58,082 nt of DNA, from positions 1 through 58,082 of the forward strand of contig JAHFVD010000046.1 in the NCBI GenBank assembly GCA_023264735.1. The letters run 5' to 3'. Position 1 is the stretch's first letter. Every line of letters begins with the position of its first letter. The notes beneath the pieces were generated by a model. The model was not told where the DNA came from and made no database searches. It saw only the letters and a list, made by a program, of their open reading frames with translations. Made by a program: the position numbers and the translations under genes. Positions 19,272 through 27,311 of the stretch are shown in pieces. This stretch comes from Mycobacterium sp. (GTDB lineage Bacteria > Actinomycetota > Actinomycetes > Mycobacteriales > Mycobacteriaceae).

Positions 19272-19919
19272 TCATTCGACCAGTCGGCGCCGCATAGCCT
19301 CGGCCACCGCAGCCGCACGGTCGGACACTCCGAGTTTCTCGTAGAGGTGCTGAACGTGGGTGCGCACAGTCGTGGGTGCCAACTGCAGACGCTTCGCGAT
19401 ATCGGGTACCGAAAGCCCGTCGGCGATCAGGATGATGACTTCAGCCTCCCGCGGCGACAACAGCGTGGCATCCCCACGGCTGCGTTGCCGAACCTCGTTG
19501 GCCAGTCCGCTGGCGATCTGGCTGGGCATATAGCCTCCACCGTTGGCGCAGCTGATGACGGCAGCCACGATCTCGTCGCGGTCGGATTCCTTCGTCAGAT
19601 AACCCACCGCCCCGGCTGCCAGCGCCTCGTACACCGTCGCCGGGTCCTCCGTTGCGCTGAGCAGCAGCACCCTGGTCGGCAGGCTTTCGCGGGCCGCGGC
19701 CGCCACGACGGCCAGGCCGTCAAGTTCGGGCATCCGGTAGTCCAGCAGGGCCACCGCGGGCCGATGTTCGCGAATGGCGTCGAGAGCCGCCCTCCCGTCG
19801 CCGACCTCGGCCACAACGTGGATGCGGCCGGTATCTCTCATCGCGCGGACCACTCCCTCGCGATACATCGGGTGGTCATCACCGACGACGACGGTGACCG
19901 GCTCTGCATCTGGCGCCAT
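19272..19919 (-). CDS. NarL/FixJ-family response regulator
   Basis: 215-aa regulator. The receiver domain has the acidic pair VVGDDHPMYREG near residue 13, phosphoacceptor Asp60 in ALLDYRMPELDG and Lys in GYLTKESDRDE. The LuxR-type DNA-binding domain is at the C-terminus: LSPREAEVIILIADGLS, then TTVRTHVQHLYEKLGV. The ATG at 19919 has AAAGGGG at 7 nt; an upstream start at 19943 is less likely. It is divergent from a histidine kinase gene whose start lies about 130 bp away, so the two almost surely form one signalling pair. Target genes unknown. Confidence 0.93.
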   Translation of the reverse strand: MAPDAEPVTVVVGDDHPMYREGVVRAMRDTGRIHVVAEVGDGRAALDAIREHRPAVALLDYRMPELDGLAVVAAAARESLPTRVLLLSATEDPATVYEALAAGAVGYLTKESDRDEIVAAVISCANGGGYMPSQIASGLANEVRQRSRGDATLLSPREAEVIILIADGLSVPDIAKRLQLAPTTVRTHVQHLYEKLGVSDRAAAVAEAMRRRLVE

Positions 19920-20051
19920 GGTTTGCCCCTTTGACCGGCGCACATCGTCTCACGACGCCAAGTCGGGTGCGGCGATTTGCGCATGTCTCGGGTCACCGAA
20001 AGGCGTATAAACCAAGTCGACCGTCCATGGACGCCAGGAAAGGTGTCAGCC

Positions 20052-21266
20052 GTGGAAGCGACCGACCTCGATCAGTTCCGCCACGCGCGCGAACTCAACG
20101 CGTTGCGGATCGTTGCGCTCGCACGCCTGGGTGTGGCGGTCGTGATGATCGTCGCGGCCCATGTCGGGTTGAAACCTAAATGGCCACAGTTCGCCTGGGT
20201 GCCTTGGGCCTACGGGCTCATCGCTGTGGTTGCCGCAGTGCTGTTGTTCACCGCGCGATCGCACTACCTGGTCGCGTCGCGGATGCAGTTGGTGTTGGTG
20301 ATCATCGACGTGTCGGCGATCTTCACCTTCAAGGTCATCTCCGCCGACGGCGCCTACGTGCCGCTGCTGGTGTTGACCTTGCTGCCCATCATGGTCGTCC
20401 TCGACGTGTCGTGGCGGCGCGCGGCGGTGGCCCTCGCCCTGATCGCGGTGACCTTTGCCGTCGAGATATACACCGACCCGGTGATGCAAACCCAGATCGG
20501 TTTCGGCCGTACCACGTTGGCCACCGTTGTGTTCGTCTTCCTGTGCTGCACCGTCTGGCTGGCGGTCTACGCGCAGGGCCGCCAACTCGACGAGATCGCG
20601 AATCTGAGCGCGTCTCGGCAAGCCCTGCTCGTCGACATCATGGCCGCCTCCGACGAGCAGCAACGCATGATCTCCGAGTACATCCACGACGGTCCGCTGC
20701 AGGCCGTGCTGATGGCTCGCCAAGACATCACCGCGGCACTCAAGAAAAACCCCGACATCGCGCTGGAGCGGGCGCTGACCGGCCTGCGCGAAGCCACTGA
20801 CCAGATGCGCCAAGCCACATTTGAACTCCACCCCGCGGTGCTGGGCGGCGCGGGCCTGGCCCGGGCGCTGACGCAGCTGTCGGACGCCAACTCCGAACGA
20901 TCGGGAATTGACATCACCGCCGACGTCGGCCCCTCGCGATCCGATGCCACCGATGCCACCGATGCCGCCGATGCCATCGTGTTCGCGGTCGCGCGCGAGC
21001 TGCTGTCCAATGTCGTGCGGCACTCGCGGGCCACCCGGGCGACGTTGACGCTCACCGTCGTCGACGGTTCCTATCACCTCGATGTCGCCGACGATGGTGT
21101 CGGCATTTCCCCGGATGCGGCGGTCAACCGGCTGCGCAAGGGACACATCGGCCTGGCCTCCCAGCGCGCCAGAATCGAAGCCGCCGGTGGGACGCTACGC
21201 ATTGTCGACGTCCCCCACGGCGGCGCTCGCATCGCCGTCACGGTGCCGATGGCCGCGCTGACATAG
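20052..21266 (+). CDS. Membrane sensor histidine kinase (HisKA_3 type)
   Basis: Kinase partner of the divergent NarL-type regulator. From the GTG at 20052 (AGGAAAGG eight bases ahead) the protein is 404 aa; GTG 20043 and TTG/ATG near 19977 are alternatives. The first 180 residues form about six membrane helices with almost no extracytoplasmic loop, so it may sense a membrane or lipophilic cue. The phosphoacceptor is His212 in SEYIHDGPLQAVLMARQD. The ATPase domain shows ARELLSNVVRHSRA (N box), DVADDGVGISP and GHIGLASQRARIEAAGG. A 4 x 9-bp in-frame repeat lies between the two catalytic domains. Confidence 0.9.
   Translation: MEATDLDQFRHARELNALRIVALARLGVAVVMIVAAHVGLKPKWPQFAWVPWAYGLIAVVAAVLLFTARSHYLVASRMQLVLVIIDVSAIFTFKVISADGAYVPLLVLTLLPIMVVLDVSWRRAAVALALIAVTFAVEIYTDPVMQTQIGFGRTTLATVVFVFLCCTVWLAVYAQGRQLDEIANLSASRQALLVDIMAASDEQQRMISEYIHDGPLQAVLMARQDITAALKKNPDIALERALTGLREATDQMRQATFELHPAVLGGAGLARALTQLSDANSERSGIDITADVGPSRSDATDATDAADAIVFAVARELLSNVVRHSRATRATLTLTVVDGSYHLDVADDGVGISPDAAVNRLRKGHIGLASQRARIEAAGGTLRIVDVPHGGARIAVTVPMAALT
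20941..20976 (+). repeat. Four tandem 9-bp units inside the histidine kinase gene
   Basis: Units are CCGATGCCA, CCGATGCCA, CCGATGCCG, CCGATGCCA. They keep frame and encode the Asp/Ala/Thr-rich linker DATDATDAADA between the dimerisation and ATPase domains. Copy-number change would alter linker length without frameshift. Confidence 0.75.
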
Positions 21267-21275
21267 GGATCGGCC

Positions 21276-21301
21276 CGGCATCCTCCGATCGGAGGATGCC
21301 G
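21276..21301. promoter_or_regulatory. Perfect 26-bp palindrome between the histidine kinase and the DUF1611 gene
   Basis: Arms CGGCATCCTCCGA (21276-21288) and TCGGAGGATGCCG (21289-21301) are exact reverse complements with no loop. It begins 10 bp after the kinase stop and ends 95 bp before the DUF1611 ATG. There is no U-run. It can be a terminator-like structure for the kinase gene, an operator for the DUF1611-EamA operon, or both. A loop-free 13-bp arm favours protein binding. Confidence 0.6.
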
Positions 21302-21395
21302 AATCATGCAGCTAATCGGTCGACGACGCGATGGTGTAGCACCTTTGCTGGTGGCAACTTTGTCCTGGTACACGAACCCCGACAAAGGATCAACG

Positions 21396-22517
21396 ATGAC
21401 CACCGTCACTCTCAACCAGCCGACCACCGCCCCCGTGCGGCCGATGTCCGCCGCCCCGGCGATCGTTCTCGCCGACGGCTGCCTGGCCACGCTGGAGGGG
21501 AAGGTCGCGCACGGGCTGTTGCGCGGGACCGACCGATTCGCGGTGCGTGCAGTGGTCGACCGACTCCTCGCCGGGTTGGATGCCGGACAGGTCGTGGACC
21601 GCGCCACGACAGGGATCCCTGTCGTGGCGACGGTCGCCGACGCGCTCCGTCATGCCCCCGACGCCACCGTCGCTGTCATCGGCCACGCCCCCCACGGGGG
21701 TCGGGTGACCCCCGAGCTGCGGGCACTGTTGATGGAATGCGCCGCCGCGGGCCTGGATTTGGTCAGCGGTTTGCATGACCACCTGTGTGATGACACCGAC
21801 CTCGCGCAGCTGGTCGCGGCCAACGGCGCCACGATCACCGATGTCCGGCGGACCCGTCCGGCCCGGGAGCTGCGCTTCTGGGATGGCTCAGTGCACTCGG
21901 TCCGCGCCAGCCGGATCGCGGTGCTCGGCACCGATTGCGCGATCGGCAAGCGCACAACCGCCCGGATGCTCACCCACGAACTCAATGCCCGCGCCGTGCG
22001 CACCGAGATGATCTATACCGGCCAGACCGGCTGGCTGCAGGGCGGCCGTTACGGGATCATCTTCGACTCCCTGATCAGTGATTTCGTTGCCGGCGAGCTG
22101 GAAGGGGCCATCGTCTCGTGCGCCGAGGACCTCGACCCGGACGTGATGATCATCGAAGGACAGGGCGCGCTGCGTCATCCCGCCGGACCGTGTGGCGCGA
22201 CGCTGATGCTGTCCGGTGCGGTGGCCGGCGTTGTGCTCCAACACGCCCCGCGACGCACTCACTACGACGGACTCGACGGGCTCGATGCGGCCCGCATCGC
22301 CAGCCTGGCGTCCGAGATCGAATTGATCCGTCACTACGGTGTACCGGTGCTGGCGGTGGTGCTCAACCTCACTGGGGTGGCGCCACACGATATCGACCGG
22401 GTGGTCGACGAATGCCGGACTCACAGTGGCGATATCCCGGTGATCGACGTTCTCGGCGGCGGGATTGCTGTACTCGCCAACACGGTAATGGAATCTGTTG
22501 TACGACAGGCTCACTGA
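21396..22517 (+). CDS. DUF1611 family protein (P-loop, DgcN-like N-acyltransferase candidate)
   Basis: 373-aa protein. The ATG at 21396 has AAAGGA six bases ahead; the open frame extends 90 bases further up without support. The N-terminal half is a Rossmann-like domain (VAVIGHAPHGGRV), the C-terminal half a P-loop domain with GTDCAIGKRTT at 178-188, then YTGQTGWLQGGRYGI and MIIEGQGALRHPAG. This is the DUF1611 pattern. Some members (DgcN) are reported to work in D-amino-acid catabolism by N-acetylating D-glutamate, usually next to an epimerase-like DgcA; none is seen here. It is followed after 2 bp by an EamA exporter, so it may modify a compound that is then exported. Function is inference. 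Confidence 0.8.
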   Translation: MTTVTLNQPTTAPVRPMSAAPAIVLADGCLATLEGKVAHGLLRGTDRFAVRAVVDRLLAGLDAGQVVDRATTGIPVVATVADALRHAPDATVAVIGHAPHGGRVTPELRALLMECAAAGLDLVSGLHDHLCDDTDLAQLVAANGATITDVRRTRPARELRFWDGSVHSVRASRIAVLGTDCAIGKRTTARMLTHELNARAVRTEMIYTGQTGWLQGGRYGIIFDSLISDFVAGELEGAIVSCAEDLDPDVMIIEGQGALRHPAGPCGATLMLSGAVAGVVLQHAPRRTHYDGLDGLDAARIASLASEIELIRHYGVPVLAVVLNLTGVAPHDIDRVVDECRTHSGDIPVIDVLGGGIAVLANTVMESVVRQAH

Positions 22518-22519
22518 GC

Positions 22520-23857
22520 ATGACCACCTCCTGGTTCGTTCCCTACGTTCTGGTGGTGCTGCTCTGGGGCGGCGCCTACAGCGTCACCGAGGTCGCCCTC
22601 ACCGCCTTCTCGCCCGGCGAGATCGCGATGGGGCGGGCTCTGGTGGGCGCCGCAGTCCTTGCCGTCGCCCTGGTGTGTGGTCGCCGAGGATTGGCGCGAC
22701 TCGGTGCGGGTGGAGCGCTCCGAATCCTGGTGTTGGCCAGCCTTACGACGGCGGCATCCGTCAGTGCGGCAGCAGCACAGGTCAGCATGCCCTCTTCCAT
22801 GGTGGCGGTGCTGTGCGCAGCGACGCCCCTGTTCGCCGTCGGCATCAGCCGACTGCGGCGCATCCCGACTCCCGCAACCGCTTGGCCCGCAGTCGCCCTG
22901 GGCGTGGGTGGGGTGGCTGTCCTGCTCTCACCCGGCGGGGATCTCGACGGTGTCGGCGTGGTGTTGAGTCTCGGCGCTGCCGCATGCTTCGCGCTGGCGG
23001 GCGCGCTGGCGACGATCTTCTTCCCCGATTCGACGTTCAGCGACAGCCACTTGACGATGGCCCAGCTCCTGTGTTCGGGCGTCCTGCTATTGCCCGTCAC
23101 GTCCGGCACGGTCAGCGTGCCGCCCCCTTCCGCTCCGTTGTTGGCGGTCCTGGCCCTCGGCGTATTGGCGGCTGCAGTGGGCAATGTGCTGTTCTGGCGG
23201 GTACTACGCCAGGCCGGACCCGTCGTCGCTGCCACCACGTACCAGACAGTCCCCTTGGTGGCAGTCGCGGTGGGAATCCTAGTACTGGGTGAACCATTCG
23301 GCGCGGGCGAATTCACCGGTGCGGCAATGATTCTCACAGGCCTTGCCCTGCTGTTGGGCGGACAAGCCGCCAGCAGCCATCCTCGCGGCGCACCAGCCCG
23401 GCGATTTCCAGCATCGCCAGCGGGCCCAATACCCCGGTGGCCGGCAGACCGGACGCCACCGCGATCTCGTCGGCGCTGGAGGCGCCGCGCGCCGGCAGCG
23501 CCTCATAGACCTGCTTCTCGGCATCACTCAGACCGTCGAGCGGCCCGGTCGGCCGCGGCTGCTCATCAGCGAATTCACCTGCCCGCCCGACTAATTCGAC
23601 AACCTCTTCGGCGCGAGTCACCAACTCGGCACCATTGCGCAACAGGATGTGACATCCCATCGACGACGACGAGGTCACCGGGCCGGGCACCGCGCACACC
23701 ACCCGGCCCAGCGCCCGCGCCCACGCGGCAGTGTTCGCCGCTCCGCTGCGCACCCCCGCCTCGACCACCACGGTGGCGGTGCCCAACGCTGCGACCAGCC
23801 GGTTACGCGTCAAGAAGCGGTGCCGTGCCGGCCGCACACCCGGCGGATACTCGGTGA
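22520..23857 (+). CDS. EamA/DMT-family transporter with a long antisense C-terminal extension
   Basis: From the ATG at 22520 the frame gives 445 aa. Residues 1 to about 282 form a normal ten-helix DMT transporter in two EamA repeats: MTTSWFVPYVLVVLLWGGAY at the start and AAMILTGLALLLGGQAAS at the end. No stop follows. The frame continues for about 163 codons antisense through the 3' end of dprA and yields only Arg/Pro/Ala-rich sequence. The natural stop was probably lost, perhaps by a deletion joining the two genes. It starts 2 bp after the DUF1611 stop. Substrate unknown; DMT proteins often export metabolites or amino acids. Confidence 0.8.
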   Translation: MTTSWFVPYVLVVLLWGGAYSVTEVALTAFSPGEIAMGRALVGAAVLAVALVCGRRGLARLGAGGALRILVLASLTTAASVSAAAAQVSMPSSMVAVLCAATPLFAVGISRLRRIPTPATAWPAVALGVGGVAVLLSPGGDLDGVGVVLSLGAAACFALAGALATIFFPDSTFSDSHLTMAQLLCSGVLLLPVTSGTVSVPPPSAPLLAVLALGVLAAAVGNVLFWRVLRQAGPVVAATTYQTVPLVAVAVGILVLGEPFGAGEFTGAAMILTGLALLLGGQAASSHPRGAPARRFPASPAGPIPRWPADRTPPRSRRRWRRRAPAAPHRPASRHHSDRRAARSAAAAHQRIHLPARLIRQPLRRESPTRHHCATGCDIPSTTTRSPGRAPRTPPGPAPAPTRQCSPLRCAPPPRPPRWRCPTLRPAGYASRSGAVPAAHPADTR

Positions 23858-24479
23858 GCAGCAAGCCCGAACTGCTGATCCGATGCAACAGGGCTGAGTG
23901 ACCAGCCGGGTACAAGACGTCGATACCGCCGGCGAGCACGGCCACCGTCTCGCCCTCGACCGACAGCGCAGCACGATGCGCCGCCCCGTCGATCCCGTAC
24001 GCCCCGCCCGAGACGACGGCGACCTCGCGCTCGGCCAACCCCGCAGCCAGGTCTGCCGCCACATGCTCGCCATAGCCGGATGCGGCACGCGTCCCGACCA
24101 TCGCCGCGGAACGCTCGGTGACCTCATCGAGGCGAGCCGGACCGATCGCCCACAACGCCAACGGCGGTCGGCCTTGCGGTTTGTCCCGCACCGCCGCTCC
24201 ACCAAACGCCGCGAAGGCAAGCACCGGCCACTCGTCATCGTCGGGCGTGATCAACCGGCCGCCGCGGCGCTCAAGCATGTCCAGATCGGCTTCAGCCGCG
24301 TAGATATCGCGCCGGGCCGCGGTGCGTTCGGCCAGCTGTGGACTCACGTCACCGGCGGCCACCCGGTCCGCCGCCGCCACCGGCCCGACTTCGCTGACCA
24401 GCGAGGCGATTTCATCGCACGGCGGTTCGGCCACTCGGGACAGATACGCCCATGCCAAGGTTCTGGCGTCGTCGCTCAC
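23334..24479 (-). CDS. dprA: DNA processing protein DprA (Smf)
   Basis: Binds incoming single-stranded DNA and loads RecA in transformable bacteria; its role in mycobacteria is unclear. The 381-aa product shows the Rossmann core: AAMVGTRAASGYGEHVAADLA, VVSGGAYGIDGAAHRAAL, VLAGGIDVLYPAGH and RFLTRNRLVAALG. The C-terminal winged helix follows (SADEIAVASGLPATGVLGPLAMLEIAG) and ends at 23334. Its ATG overlaps the comM stop by 4 bp. The convergent EamA frame overlaps its last 520 bp. Position matches Rv2896c. Confidence 0.95.
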   Translation of the reverse strand: MSDDARTLAWAYLSRVAEPPCDEIASLVSEVGPVAAADRVAAGDVSPQLAERTAARRDIYAAEADLDMLERRGGRLITPDDDEWPVLAFAAFGGAAVRDKPQGRPPLALWAIGPARLDEVTERSAAMVGTRAASGYGEHVAADLAAGLAEREVAVVSGGAYGIDGAAHRAALSVEGETVAVLAGGIDVLYPAGHSALLHRISSSGLLLTEYPPGVRPARHRFLTRNRLVAALGTATVVVEAGVRSGAANTAAWARALGRVVCAVPGPVTSSSSMGCHILLRNGAELVTRAEEVVELVGRAGEFADEQPRPTGPLDGLSDAEKQVYEALPARGASSADEIAVASGLPATGVLGPLAMLEIAGLVRREDGCWRLVRPTAGQGL

Positions 24480-25987
24480 GGTTTGACCTCCCCTCGGCGG
24501 AAGCTCAACGCCACCGCCACATCATCGACAGTCGGCATCGTGCGCCCGGCCAAATCCGCCAACGTCCAAGCGACGCGCAATGACCGATCCACCCCGCGGA
24601 TACTCAGCACGCCGCGCTCCAGCGCCGTCTTCAGCGGCGCCATCGCGGTAGCGTCGAGCCGAAACTTCCGGCGCAGTAGCGAACCGCTCACCTCGGCGTT
24701 GGTGGTGAAGCCGTACTGGTGCCAACGCTCGGCAGCCGCCGCGCGAGCCTGCGCAACCCGTTGGCGCACGGCCGCGGTGCCCTCCGCCGCGTCCGGCGTG
24801 AAAGCACCAGCCCGCACCATGTGCATCTCCACCCGCAGATCGACGCGGTCCATCAGCGGACCGGAGAGCTTACCCAGATAGCGGCGCTTCTCCAGCGACG
24901 TGCAGATGCAGTCTTTGGGGTCGGCCTTTGCGCACGCACACGGGTTGGCGGCCATCACCAGCTGGAAACGCGCCGGGTAGCAGGCGACTCCGTCGCGGCG
25001 GGCCAGCCGAATCTGACCGTCCTCCAACGGGGTTCGCAGTGATTCCAGAACGCTGACCCTGATTTCGGCACACTCGTCGAGAAACAACACACCACGATGG
25101 GCGCGGCTGACCGCTCCAGGGCGGGCCATGCCCGAGCCTCCACCGACGAGTGCGGCCACGCTCGATGAATGATGTGGCGCGATGAATGGTGGCCGGGTGA
25201 TCAACGGGGTGCTTTCCGACAGCAACCCGACGACCGAATGGATCGCGGTCACCTCCAGCGCTTCGGTATCGGTCAGTTCGGGCAACAGCCCGGGAAGGCG
25301 TTGGGCCAGCATGGTTTTCCCGACCCCAGGCGGTCCGGTGAGCATCAGGTGATGCGCGCCGGCCGCAGCGACCTCGACGGCGAACCGGGCATGCGTCTGC
25401 CCCACCACATCGGCCAGATCGGCAACCGGTCCCGCCACAGGTGTCGTTGATGCGACGCGTTCGTCGAGGGCAGCCTTGCCCTTGAGCCAGGCATGCAACT
25501 GCCGAAGCGTCTGCACCCCAAGCACTTCGATCCCATCAACCAGGCTTGCCTCGGCGAGGTTCGCAACCGGCACCACCACGGTGGGCCAGCCTTGCTGTTT
25601 GGCGGCGAGCACCGCAGGCAGCACACCCCGCACCGGCCGAACCCGTCCGTCGAGTGCCAACTCCCCCAGCAAGATGGACTTCTCCAGTCGATCCCACGGA
25701 TTCTTGCAGCCCGCCGACAACACCGCTGCCGCGATCGCGATGTCGTACAGCGAACCGATCTTGGGCAGTGTCGCCGGAGACAGGGCGAGAACGAGCCGTG
25801 ACTGCGGCCACTCGTTGCCGCAGTTGCTGATTGCCGCACGCACCCGGTCCCGGGACTCACGCAGCGCGGCGTCCGGCAGGCCGACCAGGAACACACCGGG
25901 CAGCCCTGAGGAGATGTGTGCTTCGATCTCGACAATCTCGCCGTCCAGGCCGCGCACCGCGACCGAATACGCCCGTCCCAGTGCCAT
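24476..25987 (-). CDS. comM: Mg-chelatase-like AAA+ ATPase, ComM/YifB family
   Basis: 503-aa AAA+ protein. ComM of naturally transformable bacteria is a helicase driving branch migration. The N-terminal domain begins MALGRAYSVAVRGLDG and contains ALSPATLPKIGS. Walker A is TGPPGVGKTMLAQRLPG, the sensor region AHRGVLFLDECAEI holds Walker B, then MAANPCACAKADPKDCICT with the cluster of cysteines typical of the family, and the C-terminal lid. Start chosen at ATG 25987, which overlaps the yraN stop (TGATG). Orthologue by position: Rv2897c. Confidence 0.95.
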   Translation of the reverse strand: MALGRAYSVAVRGLDGEIVEIEAHISSGLPGVFLVGLPDAALRESRDRVRAAISNCGNEWPQSRLVLALSPATLPKIGSLYDIAIAAAVLSAGCKNPWDRLEKSILLGELALDGRVRPVRGVLPAVLAAKQQGWPTVVVPVANLAEASLVDGIEVLGVQTLRQLHAWLKGKAALDERVASTTPVAGPVADLADVVGQTHARFAVEVAAAGAHHLMLTGPPGVGKTMLAQRLPGLLPELTDTEALEVTAIHSVVGLLSESTPLITRPPFIAPHHSSSVAALVGGGSGMARPGAVSRAHRGVLFLDECAEIRVSVLESLRTPLEDGQIRLARRDGVACYPARFQLVMAANPCACAKADPKDCICTSLEKRRYLGKLSGPLMDRVDLRVEMHMVRAGAFTPDAAEGTAAVRQRVAQARAAAAERWHQYGFTTNAEVSGSLLRRKFRLDATAMAPLKTALERGVLSIRGVDRSLRVAWTLADLAGRTMPTVDDVAVALSFRRGEVKP

Positions 25988-26370
25988 CAGCCGACCCCGC
26001 GCAGGTGGGTGATCTCCGGGCTGCGCTGGCGCCCGATGCGGATACCGATCACGTCGATGCGGATCGCTGCCCAGCTCTGGTCCTGCCCCGCCAGCCAGAT
26101 ACCGGCCAGCCGGCGGATGCGACGCACCTTGACCGGGGTGACCGCGTACTCCCACCCACCGAACCCGTCACCGGTGCGGGTCTTGACCTCCACGAACACC
26201 ACTGTGCGGTCGGGGCTGGCCGCAATCACGTCGAGCTCGCCGTACCGGCAGCGCCAGTTGCGGGCCACGATCTGCAATCCCGACGAGGTCAGGTGCTCGA
26301 CCGCCAACTGCTCCCCGAGCGCGCCGATTTGGTTGCGCGTCAACATCGTCATGGCTGAAGCGTCGGGCAT
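25987..26370 (-). CDS. UPF0102 family protein YraN (endonuclease-like fold)
   Basis: 127-aa protein of the UPF0102 family, found beside dprA-comM in actinobacteria (Rv2898c). The restriction-endonuclease-like core is visible: GALGEQLAVEHL, then [13 protein letters not shown] with Glu and Asp, then VVFVEVKTRTGDGFGG containing the ExK motif. ATG 26370 is taken; ATG 26352 (MTMLTRNQ) gives a shorter form and may be the true start. It opens the yraN-comM-dprA operon, where each junction overlaps. Biochemical activity unproven. Confidence 0.93.
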   Translation of the reverse strand: MPDASAMTMLTRNQIGALGEQLAVEHLTSSGLQIVARNWRCRYGELDVIAASPDRTVVFVEVKTRTGDGFGGWEYAVTPVKVRRIRRLAGIWLAGQDQSWAAIRIDVIGIRIGRQRSPEITHLRGVG

Positions 26371-26456
26371 GCAGCTGACAACGTTTGTCCAGCGGAAGCC
26401 GAAAAACTCTCAGACGCGGGAGTTATCCCCAGACCCGCGCTCATCCACAGCGCGGC

Positions 26457-27311
26457 CTAGATCAGCTCAATCGCCTCGGCGATCGACGGCAGCACCCGTG
26501 CGGGCCGGAACGGGTAGCGCTCGACATCCTCGAGCGTCGTCGACCCGGTCAGCACCAGGATCGTCTCCAGCCCCGCCTCGATACCGGCCACCACGTCGGT
26601 GTCCATCCGATCGCCCACCATCACCGTGCTCTCCGAATGCGCCTCAATGCGATTCAACGCACTACGGAACATCATCGGGTTGGGCTTGCCGACGAAGTAC
26701 GGCTCGCGGCCGGTGGCCTTGGTGATCATCGCGGCCACCGACCCGGTCGCGGGCAGCGGCCCTTCGGCCGACGGCCCGGTGACATCGGGGTTGGTGGCGA
26801 TGAAGCGGGCTCCCTTGCCAATCAGTCGGACCGCCTTGGTGATCGCCTCGAACGAGTACGTCCGCGTCTCACCGAGCACCACGAAATCCGGATCGGTATC
26901 GGTCAGCGTGTAGCCCGCCTCGTGCAGCGCGGTGGTCAGCCCTGCCTCGCCGATGACGTAGGCCGATCCGCCCGGCAGCTGATCGTCCAGGAACGCCGCG
27001 GTGGCCAGTGCCGAGGTCCAGATCGCCTCTTCGGGCACGTCGAGTCCCGAGCGCGTCAGCCGTGCCGCCAGGTCACGCGGCGTGTAGATCGAGTTGTTGG
27101 TCAGCACCAGAAATCGGCGTTGCTTGTCGATCAAGCGCGCCAAGAACTCTGCGGCCCCGGGAAGCGCATGCTCCTCGCGGACCAGCACGCCATCCATATC
27201 GGTCAGCCAGCACTCCGGTGTCGTACGCACGGTCCTCCCTTCGGGGATGTCCTGCCCTTCAGTCTTCCCCGAGACCGAAGCGCCAACCGGGGATTCGAGC
27301 AATGCGGTCAT
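26457..27311 (-). CDS. HAD-superfamily subfamily IIA phosphatase (NagD-like)
   Basis: Predicted small-molecule phosphatase. Motif I is LTDMDGVLVREEHALPGA, motif II FLVLTNNSIYTPRD, the IIA cap follows, then VGKPNPMMFRSAL (motif III Lys) and VMVGDRMDTDVVAG (motif IV). The ATG at 27311 overlaps the upstream stop (ATGA), suggesting coupling and 284 aa. A GTG at 27230 preceded by GGGAGGA would place the motif I Asp at residue 11, as is usual, and gives 257 aa; I cannot decide. It is the last gene of an operon with an MFS transporter, a 42-aa ORF and an unknown protein. It may dephosphorylate a sugar or nucleotide handled by that operon. Confidence 0.88.
   Translation of the reverse strand: MTALLESPVGASVSGKTEGQDIPEGRTVRTTPECWLTDMDGVLVREEHALPGAAEFLARLIDKQRRFLVLTNNSIYTPRDLAARLTRSGLDVPEEAIWTSALATAAFLDDQLPGGSAYVIGEAGLTTALHEAGYTLTDTDPDFVVLGETRTYSFEAITKAVRLIGKGARFIATNPDVTGPSAEGPLPATGSVAAMITKATGREPYFVGKPNPMMFRSALNRIEAHSESTVMVGDRMDTDVVAGIEAGLETILVLTGSTTLEDVERYPFRPARVLPSIAEAIELI

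Noticed and set aside
20046..21146. 366-codon minus-strand frame opposite the histidine kinase
   Set aside because: Low-complexity composition and no ribosome-binding site; the kinase motifs on the plus strand are unambiguous.
26400..26456. GTTATCCCCA and TCATCCACA, similar to DnaA boxes
   Set aside because: Only two poor matches in a short spacer with no cluster or AT-rich unwinding region.
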